This document shows positions 63,343-64,000 of a stretch of DNA of 64,000 nt, in pieces; the stretch's first letter is position 1, and the number at the start of each line of letters is the position of its first letter. The translations under genes were made by a program, and so were the position numbers. The stretch is from HGM04593 sp045636125 (lineage in GTDB: Bacteria; Bacteroidota; Bacteroidia; Bacteroidales; Bacteroidaceae), in assembly GCA_045636125.1 (NCBI GenBank), contig JAZTWX010000017.1:62001-126000 (forward strand), in the 5' to 3' direction. The notes beneath the pieces are model-generated. The model had not been told where the DNA came from. It saw only the letters and a list, made by a program, of their open reading frames with translations, and made no database searches.

Positions 63343-63421
63343 GTTATTTCTTTTTATTAAATAGGTGTAAGTGCTGCTTTTTATTTTTTTTTGAAAAAAA
63401 TGCAAAAAAACTACCTGAAAA

Positions 63422-63454
63422 TTTGCACAACAAAATAAAATGATTGTATATTTG
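63422..63454 (+). promoter_or_regulatory. Bacteroidota promoter of the perR-like gene
   Basis: TTTG at 63422-63425 and TATATTTG at 63447-63454 are 21 bases apart, an exact consensus match, about 48 bases before the start codon. Confidence 0.75.
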
Positions 63455-63458
63455 CAAT
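63443..63458 (+). promoter_or_regulatory. Candidate operator overlapping the perR -7 box
   Basis: ATTGTA-TATT-TGCAAT is an inverted repeat with 5 of 6 matching pairs, lying across the -7 element. A regulator bound here would block the promoter; Fur-family autoregulation is a reasonable guess. Confidence 0.4.
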
Positions 63459-63502
63459 GATTTCAGAAATGAACTGCGAAAAACTAAATTAAACGAACGA
63501 AA

Positions 63503-63922
63503 ATGGTAACGCGTGCAGAACTTAAACAGGAGCTCATAGACTCGGGTATACGCCCGTCGGTTCAGCGCCTGGCAATATATGAATTTGTGAAGAACAATCC
63601 CATTCATCCCACCGCCGACGTTGTTTACGATGCATTGCGCGACGAGCTTGGTTCTCTGTCATTGACAACCGTTTACAACACATTGAAGCTCTTTGTCGAT
63701 GCAGGGCTCATAAGCATGCTCACGATAGACGACACCTTCAGATGTTTTGACGGTAACACGGCTTCGCACGCACACTTCCGTTGCGACAGTTGCGGAAAGA
63801 TTGTCGACCTTGCAATAACAAACAAATTCCTGTCGATGGTCGACGGCCTTGAGGGCTTCGAAATTAAAGATGCGCAGTTGTATTTGAAAGGCCTTTGCCC
63901 TTTATGCAAAGAAAAACAGTGA
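63503..63922 (+). CDS. perR: Fur-family transcriptional regulator, PerR-like
   Basis: 139 residues. The winged-helix domain (1-85) includes GIRPSVQRLAIYEFV and SLTTVYNTLKLFVDAGLI. The metal region follows: His in NPIHPTADV, Asp in RCFDGNTASHAHF and Asp in GKIVDLAI, matching the regulatory-site ligands of PerR. Four structural cysteines form CDSCG and CPLC pairs. PerR senses peroxide by metal-catalysed oxidation of its histidines and represses stress genes. A rubredoxin-type gene 40 bases downstream fits this. Fur or Zur cannot be fully excluded without testing. Confidence 0.88.
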   Translation: MVTRAELKQELIDSGIRPSVQRLAIYEFVKNNPIHPTADVVYDALRDELGSLSLTTVYNTLKLFVDAGLISMLTIDDTFRCFDGNTASHAHFRCDSCGKIVDLAITNKFLSMVDGLEGFEIKDAQLYLKGLCPLCKEKQ

Positions 63923-63962
63923 AATAATTAATAAGATAATAACAATTTAAAAAATTAGGATT

Positions 63963-64000
63963 ATGAAAAAGTTTATTTGTTCAGTTTGCGGTTACATTCA
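63963..64000 (+). CDS. Rubredoxin-type N terminus, 3' truncated by window edge
   Basis: Only 12 codons are inside the window: MKKFICSVCGYI, with one CxxCG iron knuckle. It could be a stand-alone rubredoxin-like protein or the N-terminal domain of a rubredoxin-first (reverse) rubrerythrin, both of which are peroxide-reduction components often placed next to perR. Which one cannot be told from here. Confidence 0.7.
   Translation, partial: MKKFICSVCGYI

Overview
This window is chromosomal DNA from a member of the order Bacteroidales (phylum Bacteroidota). The evidence is two SusC/SusD pairs, many Bacteroidota-style lipoproteins, promoters of the TTTG-N19-21-TAnnTTTG type, almost no Shine-Dalgarno sequences, type IX secretion (T9SS) regulators PorX and PorW/SprE, and two giant secreted proteins ending in T9SS-type sorting domains. 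I cannot name a genus. No rRNA, CRISPR array, insertion sequence, prophage or plasmid gene was seen. Codon use looks uniform, so nothing stands out as recently transferred.

Layout. Positions 1-15327 hold two consecutive fasciclin-lipoprotein / SusC / SusD triads on the + strand, the first cut by the window edge. This is an outer-membrane uptake locus with no visible hydrolase or regulator. Next come a zinc-less sirtuin and a rubredoxin. From 16349 to 23953 the minus strand carries a small His/Cys-rich membrane protein, PorW, PorX and TsaE in a tight row, then a small unknown gene overlapping ygiQ. From 24267 to 28033 there are two FKBP isomerases (one cytosolic, one lipoprotein), an Lrp/AsnC regulator and an unusual fusion of a C26 gamma-glutamyl hydrolase with an M19 dipeptidase. 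A tRNA-Pro(GGG) and alanine dehydrogenase follow. Positions 29800-39770 hold two divergent giant secreted proteins: a papain-like multidomain protein and a CotH-kinase/dockerin protein.

Positions 39845-41147 carry thyA-folA. Positions 41381-49026 form a probable operon: RNA m5C methyltransferase, DsbD, GH3 acyl-adenylase, Ig-like lipoprotein, DUF3108 protein. Convergent to it is thrA, and divergent from thrA is an operon of UbiA-family prenyltransferase, CPBP protease, radA and a FAD oxidoreductase (51777-56269). On the minus strand 63275-56340 is a second compact operon: ABC-F ATPase, M13 peptidase, MetA and a GH20 hexosaminidase. The right edge holds a PerR-like Fur regulator and the first codons of a rubredoxin-type protein.

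How the parts fit. ThrA and MetA are two steps of homoserine/methionine synthesis, and the MetA specificity residue predicts acetyl rather than succinyl transfer. PorX/PorW and the two sorting-domain proteins suggest a functional T9SS. PerR with the two rubredoxin-type genes points to oxygen stress handling in an anaerobe. The best candidates for something under-described are the duplicated fasciclin-SusCD triads, the small CCGxH membrane protein beside porW, the C26-M19 fusion, the papain-like protein with a displaced active-site cysteine, and the CotH-dockerin protein.
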